Origin: Mayfieldus sp963841445
Lineage (GTDB): Bacteria; Actinomycetota; Thermoleophilia; Solirubrobacterales; 70-9
Reading direction: 5' to 3'
NCBI GenBank assembly: GCA_963841445.1
Contig: CAWJCP010000002.1
Coordinates: 620,001 to 684,000, forward strand
DNA: 64,000 nucleotides
The translations under genes and the position numbers were made by a program. How positions within the stretch are numbered: position 1 is the first letter of the stretch; each line of letters opens with the position of its first letter. The notes beneath the pieces are model-generated. The model was not told the origin of the DNA. It saw only the letters and a program-made list of their open reading frames with translations, and searched no databases. Of this stretch, positions 9,341 to 17,833 are shown piece by piece.

Positions 9341-10837
9341 TCAGGCCTGGGCAAGGCCCAGTCGGTCGACCTTGTTGTTCTGGTTTCGCGGCAGCTGGTC
9401 GTGGACGACGATCCGCTGCGGAACCATGTAGTCCTCGAGATGCTCGGCGCAGAGTCGCTTCAGCGCCGCGGGATCCAGTTCCTCGCCCTCGCGGGCCGAG
9501 ACGTGGGCGTGGACCGCCTCGCCCAGCAGCCTGTCGGGCACCCCGACCACGGCGGCCTCGTGCACAGCGTGATCGAGGTGCAGCACCTCCTCGACCTCGC
9601 GCGGCGGCACCTTCTCACCGCGCGACTTGATGATGTCGTCGCGTCGCCCGACGAAGTAGAGAAACCCCTCGTCGTCGATGCGGAAGAGGTCGTTGGTCGC
9701 CAGCACCCGCTCGCCCGGATGGCGCCCTTCGCGGACCCGCTCCGCGGTCGCCTCCGGGTTGCGCCAGTAGCCCTGCATTACGTGCGGCCCGCGCACGATC
9801 AGCTCGCCGACGATGTTGGGACCGACACGGTTGCCCTCTTCGTCCTCGATCCAGGTCTCCGAGCCAGGGATCGGCACCCCGACCGATCCCGGCCGCACGT
9901 CGAGCTGCTCGGGCGGCAAGTAGCAGGTGCGGATGCACTCGGTCTGCCCGTACATCGAGTAGAGCGTGGCGCCGGGAAAGGCTTTGCGAACCTGCTCGAG
10001 CGCCGGCGTCGGCAGCGCCGCGCCGGCGTTGGTCAGGAAGCGCAGCTGCGGCAGCGGCCGCTCGGCCAGCCCCTTGAGGGTGAGCAGCAGCGCGAACACC
10101 GTCGGGACGCCCGGCAGCCCGGTGATCTCGCGCTCCTCGAGCCGTTTCAGGATCGTGCCCGGCAGCCCGACCCCCGGTTCGAGCACCAGGGTCGCGCCGG
10201 TCCGCATGCAGATCATCAGGTGCGAGAGGCCGTATCCGAACGAGAGCGGCAGCAGGTTGAGGATCCGGTCCTCGCCGGTCAGCTCCAGGTACTCGGCGAT
10301 CGAGTCGGTGACGAAGCCGAGGCCGCCGTGGCTGTGCATGACGCCCTTCGGGCCGCCGGTCGAGCCGGAGGTGTGCATGAGGGCCGCGAGGTCGGTGTCC
10401 TCGATCGCCTCGCTGGGCGGTTCGGCGTCGGACGCGAGCTCGCTGACGTCGCTGACCAGCTGCGTTTCGCCGGCCGCGGCGACGGCCTGCTTGGCCTCAG
10501 CGCTTCGCTCCGCATCGCAGATCAGCATCGCCGCTGAGGAGCGGCGCAGCAAATCGCTCACCCGGTCGTGCTTGGCGGTCGGGTTGACCGGCATGATCGC
10601 CGCGCCGGCCCGCAGCGTGGCCTGGATCACGACCACGGCGTCGATCCCGTTCGGAAGCATGATCGCGACCCGGTCCCCGCGCTGGACACCTCGTTCCCGG
10701 AGGCCGGCGGCGACGCTGTCGGCGCGCTGGTCGAGCTCGCCGTAGGAGTGCTCGCGCTCGCCGACGATCAGCGCGGTGCGATTCGGCGCGCACTCGGCCC
10801 AGCGGGAGAGGTCTTCAGCGATCGACGGAGAGCTCAA
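9341..10837 (-). CDS. Acyl-CoA ligase-like AMP-forming enzyme paired with a carrier protein
   Basis: ANL-superfamily adenylating enzyme of 498 residues. Visible core motifs are LMHTSGSTGGPKGVMHSH (P-loop), LYSMYGQTE, a late aspartate in NDLFRIDDEGFLYFVGRRDDIIKSRGEK and the catalytic Lys region in PRNQNNKVDR. It is predicted to activate a carboxylic acid as an acyl-adenylate and pass it to the phosphopantetheine of the adjacent carrier protein, whose stop codon overlaps its start by four bases. It resembles the AMP-ligases associated with exosortase/PEP-CTERM exopolysaccharide loci, but no exosortase is visible here. The substrate cannot be told from sequence. Confidence 0.9.
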   Translation of the reverse strand: MSSPSIAEDLSRWAECAPNRTALIVGEREHSYGELDQRADSVAAGLRERGVQRGDRVAIMLPNGIDAVVVIQATLRAGAAIMPVNPTAKHDRVSDLLRRSSAAMLICDAERSAEAKQAVAAAGETQLVSDVSELASDAEPPSEAIEDTDLAALMHTSGSTGGPKGVMHSHGGLGFVTDSIAEYLELTGEDRILNLLPLSFGYGLSHLMICMRTGATLVLEPGVGLPGTILKRLEEREITGLPGVPTVFALLLTLKGLAERPLPQLRFLTNAGAALPTPALEQVRKAFPGATLYSMYGQTECIRTCYLPPEQLDVRPGSVGVPIPGSETWIEDEEGNRVGPNIVGELIVRGPHVMQGYWRNPEATAERVREGRHPGERVLATNDLFRIDDEGFLYFVGRRDDIIKSRGEKVPPREVEEVLHLDHAVHEAAVVGVPDRLLGEAVHAHVSAREGEELDPAALKRLCAEHLEDYMVPQRIVVHDQLPRNQNNKVDRLGLAQA

Positions 10838-11094
10838 GGCCGCTTTGACGCCACGAACTTTGCGATCGCGTCGATCGAGCCGAAGTTCTCCTCGGTGATC
10901 TCGACGTCGTCGATAGTGAGCCCGTAGCGCGACTGGACCTCTTCAACGAGCTCGACGAAGCCAAGCGAGTCGATGATGCCCAAAGCAAGAAAGTCGTCGC
11001 CGTCGGAGAGCTCGACACCGGGGTGCATGTAGAGGAAGTTCTCCTCCAGGAACGAGCGCATCTCCGCCTTGGTGTCTGCCGTCGCCTCGGTCAC
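10834..11094 (-). CDS. Acyl carrier protein
   Basis: An 86-residue acidic helical protein with the phosphopantetheine attachment motif LGIIDSLGFVELV (Ser in DSL). It is not the fatty-acid AcpP type context, because it is locked between the AMP-ligase and the amidotransferase by overlaps on both sides (ATGA with the ligase, GTGA with asnB). It probably tethers the acid activated by the ligase while other enzymes of the cassette act on it. Confidence 0.93.
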   Translation of the reverse strand: MTEATADTKAEMRSFLEENFLYMHPGVELSDGDDFLALGIIDSLGFVELVEEVQSRYGLTIDDVEITEENFGSIDAIAKFVASKRP

Positions 11095-13055
11095 GCGATC
11101 TCCTTGGCCGTGGTGCGGTCGATTCTCATCTCGGGCTTATCGGTTTCCGCTGGGGAATTTTCAAGCCCCGCAGAAAAGAAGGCACGATGCCACAACTGGG
11201 TCGACAGGACCCCGATCAGCGCCATGCCCTCGCGGAAGCCGGTCGCCCTGCCGGCCCGGCAGCGGCGCAGCAGGCCGGCGACCCTCGCCTCATCCCAGAT
11301 CCCGGTTTCCGCCAAAGCCTCGGGGCAAAGCGAACCCTCGACCCAGTCGGGCGCACCGGGCGCGAAGAACGGCGCGACCTCGGGCGACCGGTAGGGCTGC
11401 TTGGAGCGACTCGCGATCTCGGCGGGCAGCAGGTCGGCGGCGAGGTCGCGCAGCGCCGCCTTCTCCCGCATGCCGGCCAGCTTGCGCTCCGCGGGCAGGC
11501 GGGCTGCGTGCTCGAAGACGCGGTGGTCGAGGAAGGGGTAGCGGCCCTCCACTCCGTGCGCCATCGCCACCCGGTCGCCCTGGGCGGCGAGCAGGTACGG
11601 CTCGAGCAGTGTCGAGATCTCCAGCCAGGAGGCGCGCTCGAGGCTGCTCCAGCTCCCGAAGCTCGCCGGCAGCCCATCGCGCAATCGATCAAGGGACTGC
11701 TCGGCGCCGATCTCGGCCGCGATCTCGGGCCGGTAGAACGCCTTCACCGCCGCGGTCGCCCCGACCCGGGTCATGTGCGAGGCGATCGGGTCGCCGGGCT
11801 CGCCGGTCTCGAGCAGGAAGCGATCCCAGGCGGGCCCGCGGCGCGCCTCCGCCGGCAGGTAGCCGTAGAGCTGCTCGAGCAGCCCCCGCGCCTCGTCGGG
11901 ATCGCGCTCGTAGAGCTCGCGCACGACGACCTCCTTGAAGAGGTCATAGCCCCAAAACAACTCGTCGGCCCCCTCCCCGGTGGCGACGACGACGATGTCG
12001 TTGGCGCGCACCTCCTCCGAGAGCAGGAAAAGCGGCACCGGCGCGGTGCGCACGAGCGGCTGCTCGACGTGTCGAATCACCTCGGGAAAGGCGTCGGCGA
12101 TCTCGCCCGGCCCGACGTCTACGACGTGATGGTCGGTGCCAAGAGCCCGCGCGACCTCTTCCTGGTGAGGGCGCTCGTCGTAGCTGGGATCGTGAAAGGC
12201 GACCGAGAAGGTGCGCAGCTGGTGCTCTGTCTCCTGCTGGGCAAGGGCGACGATCAGGCTTGAGTCAAGGCCACCGGAGAGATAGGCGCCAACCGGGACG
12301 TCGGCGCGCAGCCGCAGACGCACGCTGTCTCGCATCAGCTCCTCGAGATCCTGTCCGGGCTCACCCTCGAAGTCGAACGAGGGCGACCACCAGCTGCGCT
12401 CCTCGACGATCTTGCCCGCCTCCCAGATCAGCATCCCGCCCTGATGGACCTGCTTCACACCTTTGAAGACGGTACGCGGGGGGCGCGGCCCCCAGAGCGT
12501 GAAAACGTCGTCGATGCCGCGCAGGTCGGGCTCCGGGCGCACTTCGCCGGAAGCGAAGATCGCCTTCGCCTCGGAGGCGAAGACCAAGGTGCCGTCGGCC
12601 TTGAGCGCGTAGTGCAGCGGACGCACGCCGAAGCGATCGCGGATCAGGGTTAGGCGGCGCGGGTGCGGCTGCCACCAGGCCAGCGCGAACTGCCCGTTGA
12701 GGCGATCGAGCGCCCCGAGGCCGTCGCGCTCGAGCAGTCGCAGGACGATCTCGGTGTCGGTGGCGGTGTGAAAGGCCTCACCGCGCGCCTCGAGCTCGCG
12801 GCGCAGCTCGTAGTGGTTGTAGACCTCGCCGTTGTAGACGATGATCGCGCCCTCGGGGCCTTCCTCGATCGGCTGCCAGCCGCCCGGCAGGTCGAAGATC
12901 GAAAGGCGAGTGTTGACCAGGCCGGCGCCACTGTCGAGCGCGTACCCGAAGCCGTCGGGACCGCGGTGGCGGATCGCGCCGGTCATGCGCAGCAGCGACT
13001 CCTCGTCGGGCGGCGGGCCCCGATGCGGGCGCACGATGCCCGCGATGCCGCACAT
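11091..13055 (-). CDS. Asparagine-synthase-type glutamine amidotransferase
   Basis: The protein starts MCGIAGIVRPH, so Cys2 is the class II glutaminase nucleophile, and its ATP-PPi domain has AYLSGGLDSSLIVALA. At 654 residues it is in the range of AsnB, with intact glutaminase (about 1-200) and synthetase domains. The neighbours (carrier protein, AMP-ligase, NadE-like ligase) suggest amidation of a carrier-bound or dedicated small molecule, not asparagine supply. The open frame extends further upstream, but the start at 13055 is fixed by the essential Cys2 and by the TGATG overlap with the gene before it. Confidence 0.92.
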   Translation of the reverse strand: MCGIAGIVRPHRGPPPDEESLLRMTGAIRHRGPDGFGYALDSGAGLVNTRLSIFDLPGGWQPIEEGPEGAIIVYNGEVYNHYELRRELEARGEAFHTATDTEIVLRLLERDGLGALDRLNGQFALAWWQPHPRRLTLIRDRFGVRPLHYALKADGTLVFASEAKAIFASGEVRPEPDLRGIDDVFTLWGPRPPRTVFKGVKQVHQGGMLIWEAGKIVEERSWWSPSFDFEGEPGQDLEELMRDSVRLRLRADVPVGAYLSGGLDSSLIVALAQQETEHQLRTFSVAFHDPSYDERPHQEEVARALGTDHHVVDVGPGEIADAFPEVIRHVEQPLVRTAPVPLFLLSEEVRANDIVVVATGEGADELFWGYDLFKEVVVRELYERDPDEARGLLEQLYGYLPAEARRGPAWDRFLLETGEPGDPIASHMTRVGATAAVKAFYRPEIAAEIGAEQSLDRLRDGLPASFGSWSSLERASWLEISTLLEPYLLAAQGDRVAMAHGVEGRYPFLDHRVFEHAARLPAERKLAGMREKAALRDLAADLLPAEIASRSKQPYRSPEVAPFFAPGAPDWVEGSLCPEALAETGIWDEARVAGLLRRCRAGRATGFREGMALIGVLSTQLWHRAFFSAGLENSPAETDKPEMRIDRTTAKEIA

Positions 13056-14032
13056 CAGCCAGGCGGCTCGACCAGCACCGACGGTGCGGCGAGGTACTCG
13101 GTGGCGACGCGACGGCGCTCGATCTCGGAGAATGCGGCCTCCACCTGCGCGGGCTCCAGTCCGACCCGGGACGCGAGCTCCTCCGCCTTCATCTGCTGCT
13201 CGTGACCCCACATCAGCAGGTCCATCTGCTCGTAGGGGAAGCCGAAGTAGAACTCCTCCTGGGTCTGGGGGAGGCTGAACGTGTCGGTCGTCGGGCGCGC
13301 CCCGGTGATCGACTCGGGAAGCCCTAGCTCGAAGGCCATCGCGTAGACCTGCGACTTGTAGACGCCGGCGATCGGCTTCACGTCGGCGAGCCCGTCGCCG
13401 CCCTTGACGAAGAACCCCTGGTCGTACTCGAGCAGGTTCGGCGTCCCGACGACCGCGTAGGTGAGCCGATCCGCCCAGGTGTACTCGAGCAGCTTGCGGG
13501 TTCGCTGCTTCATGTTCGTCGCTGCGAGCAGCTCACGATAGGCGTCGGGGGGCATGCGGCGCTGCTCCTCGCTGCCGTCGGGCCGCTCGACCACGAGCGA
13601 GAAGACGATGATCCCCCCGCTCGGCGCCGAGCGCACGAGCTTGTGCTTCCAGTCCGGCTCGTAGTCGGGGAAGACCTTGCGGATCGCATCGTCGCGCTGT
13701 GAATAGCAACCGAGCGCCTCGAGCGCGTCCGAGATCGGCTGCTCGACGGTCGGCGCGCCGAGCGCCTCCGCCAGCTCCAACCCGAGGTCGGAGGAGCCGC
13801 TGCCGACGTCGCGCTCGGGAAGCCTCAAAAGCAGCACGTTGTCGGGCCCGAACCCCTTCACGGCCAGCCCCGCGGTGACGCTGGAGTCGATGCCGCCGGA
13901 GATGGCGACCACGGCCCCGCGGCGGCCGAGGCCCCGAACGGCTTCGACGGTGCCCTGCGCAAGGCGCTCGATCGCGGCGGCGGGATCGAAGCGAACTCCG
14001 GCCGGCGCCTCGACCTCGTTCGGCGACATCAT
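13055..14032 (-). CDS. NadE-like ammonia/glutamine-dependent ligase
   Basis: About 325 residues. An N-type ATP pyrophosphatase motif VVAISGGIDSSVTAGLA lies at the N-terminus. Further on, AATNMKQRTRK and VVGTPNLLEYDQGFFVKGGDGLADVKPIAGVYKSQV correspond to the QNxQAR and GTxNKSE...KxGD...PI..LYK pattern of NAD synthetases. The diagnostic NKSE is changed to NLLE, and there is an insertion with KHKLVRSAPSGGIIVFSLV. I infer a paralogue specialised for this cassette and not the housekeeping NAD synthetase. The start at 14032 has GGTGAG upstream; an open frame reaches 14119, which would overlap the divergent gene. Confidence 0.82.
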   Translation of the reverse strand: MMSPNEVEAPAGVRFDPAAAIERLAQGTVEAVRGLGRRGAVVAISGGIDSSVTAGLAVKGFGPDNVLLLRLPERDVGSGSSDLGLELAEALGAPTVEQPISDALEALGCYSQRDDAIRKVFPDYEPDWKHKLVRSAPSGGIIVFSLVVERPDGSEEQRRMPPDAYRELLAATNMKQRTRKLLEYTWADRLTYAVVGTPNLLEYDQGFFVKGGDGLADVKPIAGVYKSQVYAMAFELGLPESITGARPTTDTFSLPQTQEEFYFGFPYEQMDLLMWGHEQQMKAEELASRVGLEPAQVEAAFSEIERRRVATEYLAAPSVLVEPPG

Positions 14033-14100
14033 CGGCTCACCCGTCGTTGCGGTCTCAGGCTTTCCATTCGCCCTCATTCTCGCTGTAGTGTCGCGATCCT

Positions 14101-15162
14101 GTGCCAGAGATTCGTCCATTCGACGCCGGCGACCTTCCGGGCGTGGTGCCCCTCGTGCGCACGATCAGCCCCGACTGGCTGCCCGAGAAGGACGTTCGAG
14201 AATTCCTCACACGCACAATGATCGACGATCCCTGGCGCGACGAGGAGCTTCCAGCCCTGGTCGCGACCGGCGATGACGGCGAGATCCTCGGCTTCATGGG
14301 CTCGCAGGTGCGGCGCTTTCGCTTCCGGGAGCGCGAGCTGCGCGGGGTCTGCCCGTCGCATCTGGTCGTGGTCCAGGACAGCAGGGCCGGCGCCGCCGGA
14401 GCGCTGCTGGTTCGACGACTGCTGAGCGCCGGCCAGGACTTCTCCTTCTCCGACACCGCCAGCGACGAGGTGGTTCGCATCTGGCGCGCCTTCGGCGGTC
14501 ATCTCGACGCGGCCCGCGCGTGCGACTGGATGATCGTCCTGCGTCCCGGCCGCTGGCTCGGCACGGTGGCGGGAAGGGCGCTCCGGCGCAGGTCATTGGG
14601 TCGTGAGCAGGTCCCGGTCGGCGCTTTTCCGGTGCACGCCGCGGGAGCGAGAATCGGGCGCCGGCTTCCCGAGCTCGATCCCGACGTCGTCGCCGAGGAC
14701 GCCACAACGGATGCGATCGTCAGCGCCCTTCCGGAGGCGACTCGCGGCCTGCGTATATACGGCGAATATGACCGCGGCTTCCTCGGCCACGTCCTGGGAG
14801 GCGTCGAGGCGATGCTTGGGAAGCCGACCCTGCGCCTCGTGCGCAGGGTCGATCATGTCGTCGGCTGGTACGCCTATGTGCTCGACGGCCATGGTCCCGC
14901 CCGGGTCCTGCACCTGTGCGCGGCCGAGAACGAGGCCGAAGCGGTAGTCGGGGAGCTGCTCGCGCATGCGAAGGCCGAGGGGGCGGCGCTGGTCAGCGGC
15001 CGTCTTGAGCCACACCTCGTCATGCCCCTGCGGCGCCGCCTCGCAGTGCTTGGCTTCGCGCGCCAGCCGATCATTCACTCCCGCGACCCCGAGCTGCTCG
15101 CGATGCTGGAGACGGCGGGCTCGCTGCTCACCCGGCTCGACAGCGAGTGGTTCGCGACCTGA
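14101..15162 (+). CDS. GNAT-like acyltransferase, divergent to the cassette
   Basis: A 353-residue protein starting at GTG. The N-terminal ~140 residues look like a GNAT fold: IRPFDAGDLPGVVPLVRTI, an ILGFMGSQV strand and LVVVQDSRAGAAGALLVRRLL in the acetyl-CoA loop position. The C-terminal half, with DHVVGWYAYVLDGHGPARVLHL, looks like a second GNAT-type lobe. It could transfer an acyl or aminoacyl group to or from the carrier-bound product. It is transcribed away from the NadE-like gene over a 68-base shared promoter region and converges on infC, so it is the only plus-strand gene in a minus-strand block. Confidence 0.75.
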   Translation: MPEIRPFDAGDLPGVVPLVRTISPDWLPEKDVREFLTRTMIDDPWRDEELPALVATGDDGEILGFMGSQVRRFRFRERELRGVCPSHLVVVQDSRAGAAGALLVRRLLSAGQDFSFSDTASDEVVRIWRAFGGHLDAARACDWMIVLRPGRWLGTVAGRALRRRSLGREQVPVGAFPVHAAGARIGRRLPELDPDVVAEDATTDAIVSALPEATRGLRIYGEYDRGFLGHVLGGVEAMLGKPTLRLVRRVDHVVGWYAYVLDGHGPARVLHLCAAENEAEAVVGELLAHAKAEGAALVSGRLEPHLVMPLRRRLAVLGFARQPIIHSRDPELLAMLETAGSLLTRLDSEWFAT

Positions 15163-15173
15163 CCGGGATCCGC

Positions 15174-15764
15174 TCAGCTCGTTGCGTCACCCTCGTCGCG
15201 AGGCCCGGCGCCGTCGCCGCCCCGCACCGGCGCCAGCATCATGCTCATGTTGCGCCCCTCCTGAAGCGGCTCTGACTCGATCGTCGCCAGTCCCTCGACG
15301 TCGCCGAAGAGACGCTGCAGCAGCGCCCTGCCGCGCTCCGGATGCGCCTGCTCGCGACCGCGGAACATGATCGTGACCTTGACCTTGTCGCGCTGGCGAA
15401 GGAAGCGCTCCACGTGGCCCTTCTTGGTCTCGTAGTCGTGGTCGGCGATCTTCGGGCGCAGCTTGATCTCGCGCACGTTGACCTGCTGCTGGTGCTTGCG
15501 GGCCGCCTTCGCCTTCTGCTCCTGCTCGTATTTGTACTTCGAGTAGTCGAGCAGGCGGGCAACCGGGGGCTTGGCCTCCGGTGCCACCTCGACAAGGTCG
15601 AGATCGGCGGCACGGGCGCGCTCCAGGGCGTCGTCGGTGGGGATCACTCCGACCTGCTCGCCGTCGGCACCGATCAAGCGGACCTGGGGCACGCGAATTC
15701 GCTCGTTGAGGCGAGTCGTGTCGCGCTCGGGCGGGCGCCGATCGAACCTACGCGGGACCGGCAC
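15174..15764 (-). CDS. infC: Translation initiation factor IF-3
   Basis: A 196-residue protein with RDTTRLNERIRVPQVRLIGADGEQVGVIPTDDAL (IF3-N), VARLLDYSKYKYEQEQKAK (linker) and the IF3-C core KLRPKIADHDYETKKGHVERFL...VTIMFRGREQAHPERG. A short Asp/Gly-rich tail follows. A GTG start is used. Normally rpmI and rplT follow directly; here the next genes on this strand belong to the carrier-protein cassette, and rpmI is about 5.9 kb away. The 131 bases between thrS and infC contain no clear hairpin. Confidence 0.97.
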   Translation of the reverse strand: MPVPRRFDRRPPERDTTRLNERIRVPQVRLIGADGEQVGVIPTDDALERARAADLDLVEVAPEAKPPVARLLDYSKYKYEQEQKAKAARKHQQQVNVREIKLRPKIADHDYETKKGHVERFLRQRDKVKVTIMFRGREQAHPERGRALLQRLFGDVEGLATIESEPLQEGRNMSMMLAPVRGGDGAGPRDEGDATS

Positions 15765-15895
15765 TAGCTAGAGGTGCGATCGAACTTCAAGCTCTTGGCG
15801 GGAAGGTTGCGATAGCGGGCACGGCGGGCGCTCAGCGGCGCGCGGTGGGTGTCGTACCGGCAGTCAAGTTGGCGGAGTATGACACAGGCACCCGG

Positions 15896-17833
15896 CTACT
15901 GATCGGATATCTCCGCCCGCAGCCGCTCGGCGAACTGCTCGAGGCTCGTCGCGCCGATCTCGCCCCGTTCGTGCGAGCGCACCGAAACCGTGCCTCCCTC
16001 CTGCTCCTTGTCGCCGATCACCAACATGTAGGGAACCCGAGCAAGCTCGGCGTTGCGGATCTTCTTCCCCACCGACTCGGAGCGCTCGTCGACGCCGGCG
16101 CGAAACTCGGGGTAGAGCCGCCCCGCGACCTCGCGTGCATAATCGAGGTGACGGTCGGCGACCGGGAGGACCAGCACATGCACCGGCGCAAGCCAGACCG
16201 GGAAGCGGCCGGCGTAGTGCTCGATCAGGATCCCGGCGAAGCGCTCCATCGAGCCGAGCAGGGCGCGATGGATCAGCACCGGGGTGTGCTCGGCGTTGTC
16301 GGCGCCGCTATAGGTCAATTGAAAGCGCTCCGGCATCTGGAAATCGAGCTGGCAGGTGCCGCACTGCCAGGAGCGCCCGAGCGCGTCGGTGATGTGAAAG
16401 TCGATCTTCGGCCCGTAGAAGGTGCCCTCGCCGGGTGCGACGTCGAACTCGCGGCCCTGGCGCTCGAGCGCTTCGCGCAGCGATGCCTCGGCGCGCTCCC
16501 ACTGCTCGTCGGTCCCGATCGACTTCTCGGGCCGGGTCGAGAGCTCGACCCGCACCGCCTCGAAGCCGAAGCGTGCGTAGAGCTCGTCGATCGCCGCGCA
16601 GATCGAGTCGACTTCGTCGGTGACCTGCTCGAGGGTGCAGAAGACGTGCGCGTCGTCCTGGGTGAAGGCGCGGACCCGCAGCAGCCCGTGCAGCACTCCC
16701 TCGCGCTCGTAGCGCGAGACGTCGCCGAACTCTGCCATCCGCAGGGGCAGGTCGCGGTAGGAGTAGGACGCCGAGCCGTAGACCAGACAGGCGCCGGGGC
16801 AGTTCATCGGCTTCAGCGCGTAGCGGCGCTGGTCGCCCTCGCGTTCGGAAGGCTCGACGAAGTACATGTTCTCGCGGTAGTTGTCCCAGTGGCCGGAGCG
16901 GTGCCAGAGCCCTTCATCGAGCACCCGCGGGGTCTTGATCTCGACGTAACCGCGCTTGCGCAGCTGCTTTTGCACCTCGGCCTCGATGTCGCGTAACAGC
17001 ACGGTCCCGTTCGGCAACCAGAACGGCATCCCCGGGGCCTCCTCGCGGAGCGTGAAGAGGCCGAGCTGCGGGCCGAGCTTGCGGTGGTCGCGCGCCTTTG
17101 CCTGCTCAATCCGCTCCAGATGGACGTCGAGGTCCTTCTCGGAGAAGAAGGCGGTGCCGTAGATCCGGGTCAGCATCTGGCGGGTCTCGTCGCCGCGCCA
17201 GTAGGCGCCCGCCAGCGAGTTGAGCTTGAAGGCGGCGATGCGCCCGGTCGAAGGGGCGTGCGGACCGCGGCAGAGGTCCTCGAAGGGGCCGTTGCGATAC
17301 AGCGAGACGGCCTCCGTGCCCTGGTCGCGGACCAGGTCCTCGATCAGCTCGACCTTGTAGTCCTGGCCCTCGGCGCGGAACTTCTCGATCGCCGAGGCGA
17401 CCGGCAGCTCGCGGCGCTCGAAGGCCTCGTCGGCGTCGATGTGGGACTTCATCGCCGCCTCGATCCGCTCCAGGTCGTCGTCGCTCACCACGATCCCATC
17501 CGGGAACTCGAAGTCGTAGTAAAAGCCGTCCTCGATCGGGGGGCCGATCGAGACCTTGGTGCCGGGCCAGAGCTCGGTTACCGCCTCGGCCATCACGTGG
17601 GCGGCGTCGTGGCGGATCAGCCAGAGAGCGTCGGGGTCGCGGTCGGTGACGATCTCGATCGACTGCCCGTCGCCGAGCGGCGCCGAGAGGTCCTGGAGCT
17701 TTCCATCGGCCTTGATTGCAAGCGCCGCCTTGGCCAGCCCGGCACCGATCGCCGCAGCCGCGTCGGCGCCACTGGCACCGTCCTCGAGCTGAAGCGGCGA
17801 GCCGTCGGGGAGCTTCACGGTCAGGCCGGCCAT
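15896..17833 (-). CDS. thrS: Threonyl-tRNA synthetase
   Basis: At 645 residues this is the full three-domain enzyme: N-terminal TGS domain (MAGLTVKLPDGSPLQLEDGA), editing domain with RHDAAHVMAEAV and its metal/His motif, catalytic domain with MNCPGACLVY (zinc cysteine), RVRAFTQDDAHVFC and the QLDFQMPERFQLTY segment, and a C-terminal anticodon domain. Its start overlaps the stop of the methyltransferase gene upstream (TGATG). Confidence 0.97.
   Translation of the reverse strand: MAGLTVKLPDGSPLQLEDGASGADAAAAIGAGLAKAALAIKADGKLQDLSAPLGDGQSIEIVTDRDPDALWLIRHDAAHVMAEAVTELWPGTKVSIGPPIEDGFYYDFEFPDGIVVSDDDLERIEAAMKSHIDADEAFERRELPVASAIEKFRAEGQDYKVELIEDLVRDQGTEAVSLYRNGPFEDLCRGPHAPSTGRIAAFKLNSLAGAYWRGDETRQMLTRIYGTAFFSEKDLDVHLERIEQAKARDHRKLGPQLGLFTLREEAPGMPFWLPNGTVLLRDIEAEVQKQLRKRGYVEIKTPRVLDEGLWHRSGHWDNYRENMYFVEPSEREGDQRRYALKPMNCPGACLVYGSASYSYRDLPLRMAEFGDVSRYEREGVLHGLLRVRAFTQDDAHVFCTLEQVTDEVDSICAAIDELYARFGFEAVRVELSTRPEKSIGTDEQWERAEASLREALERQGREFDVAPGEGTFYGPKIDFHITDALGRSWQCGTCQLDFQMPERFQLTYSGADNAEHTPVLIHRALLGSMERFAGILIEHYAGRFPVWLAPVHVLVLPVADRHLDYAREVAGRLYPEFRAGVDERSESVGKKIRNAELARVPYMLVIGDKEQEGGTVSVRSHERGEIGATSLEQFAERLRAEISDQ

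Noticed and set aside
11091..13211. A 706-residue reading of the AsnB-like gene
   Set aside because: The extra N-terminal part is the end of the NadE-like gene read out of frame; the MCGIAG start at 13055 is fixed by the required Cys2.
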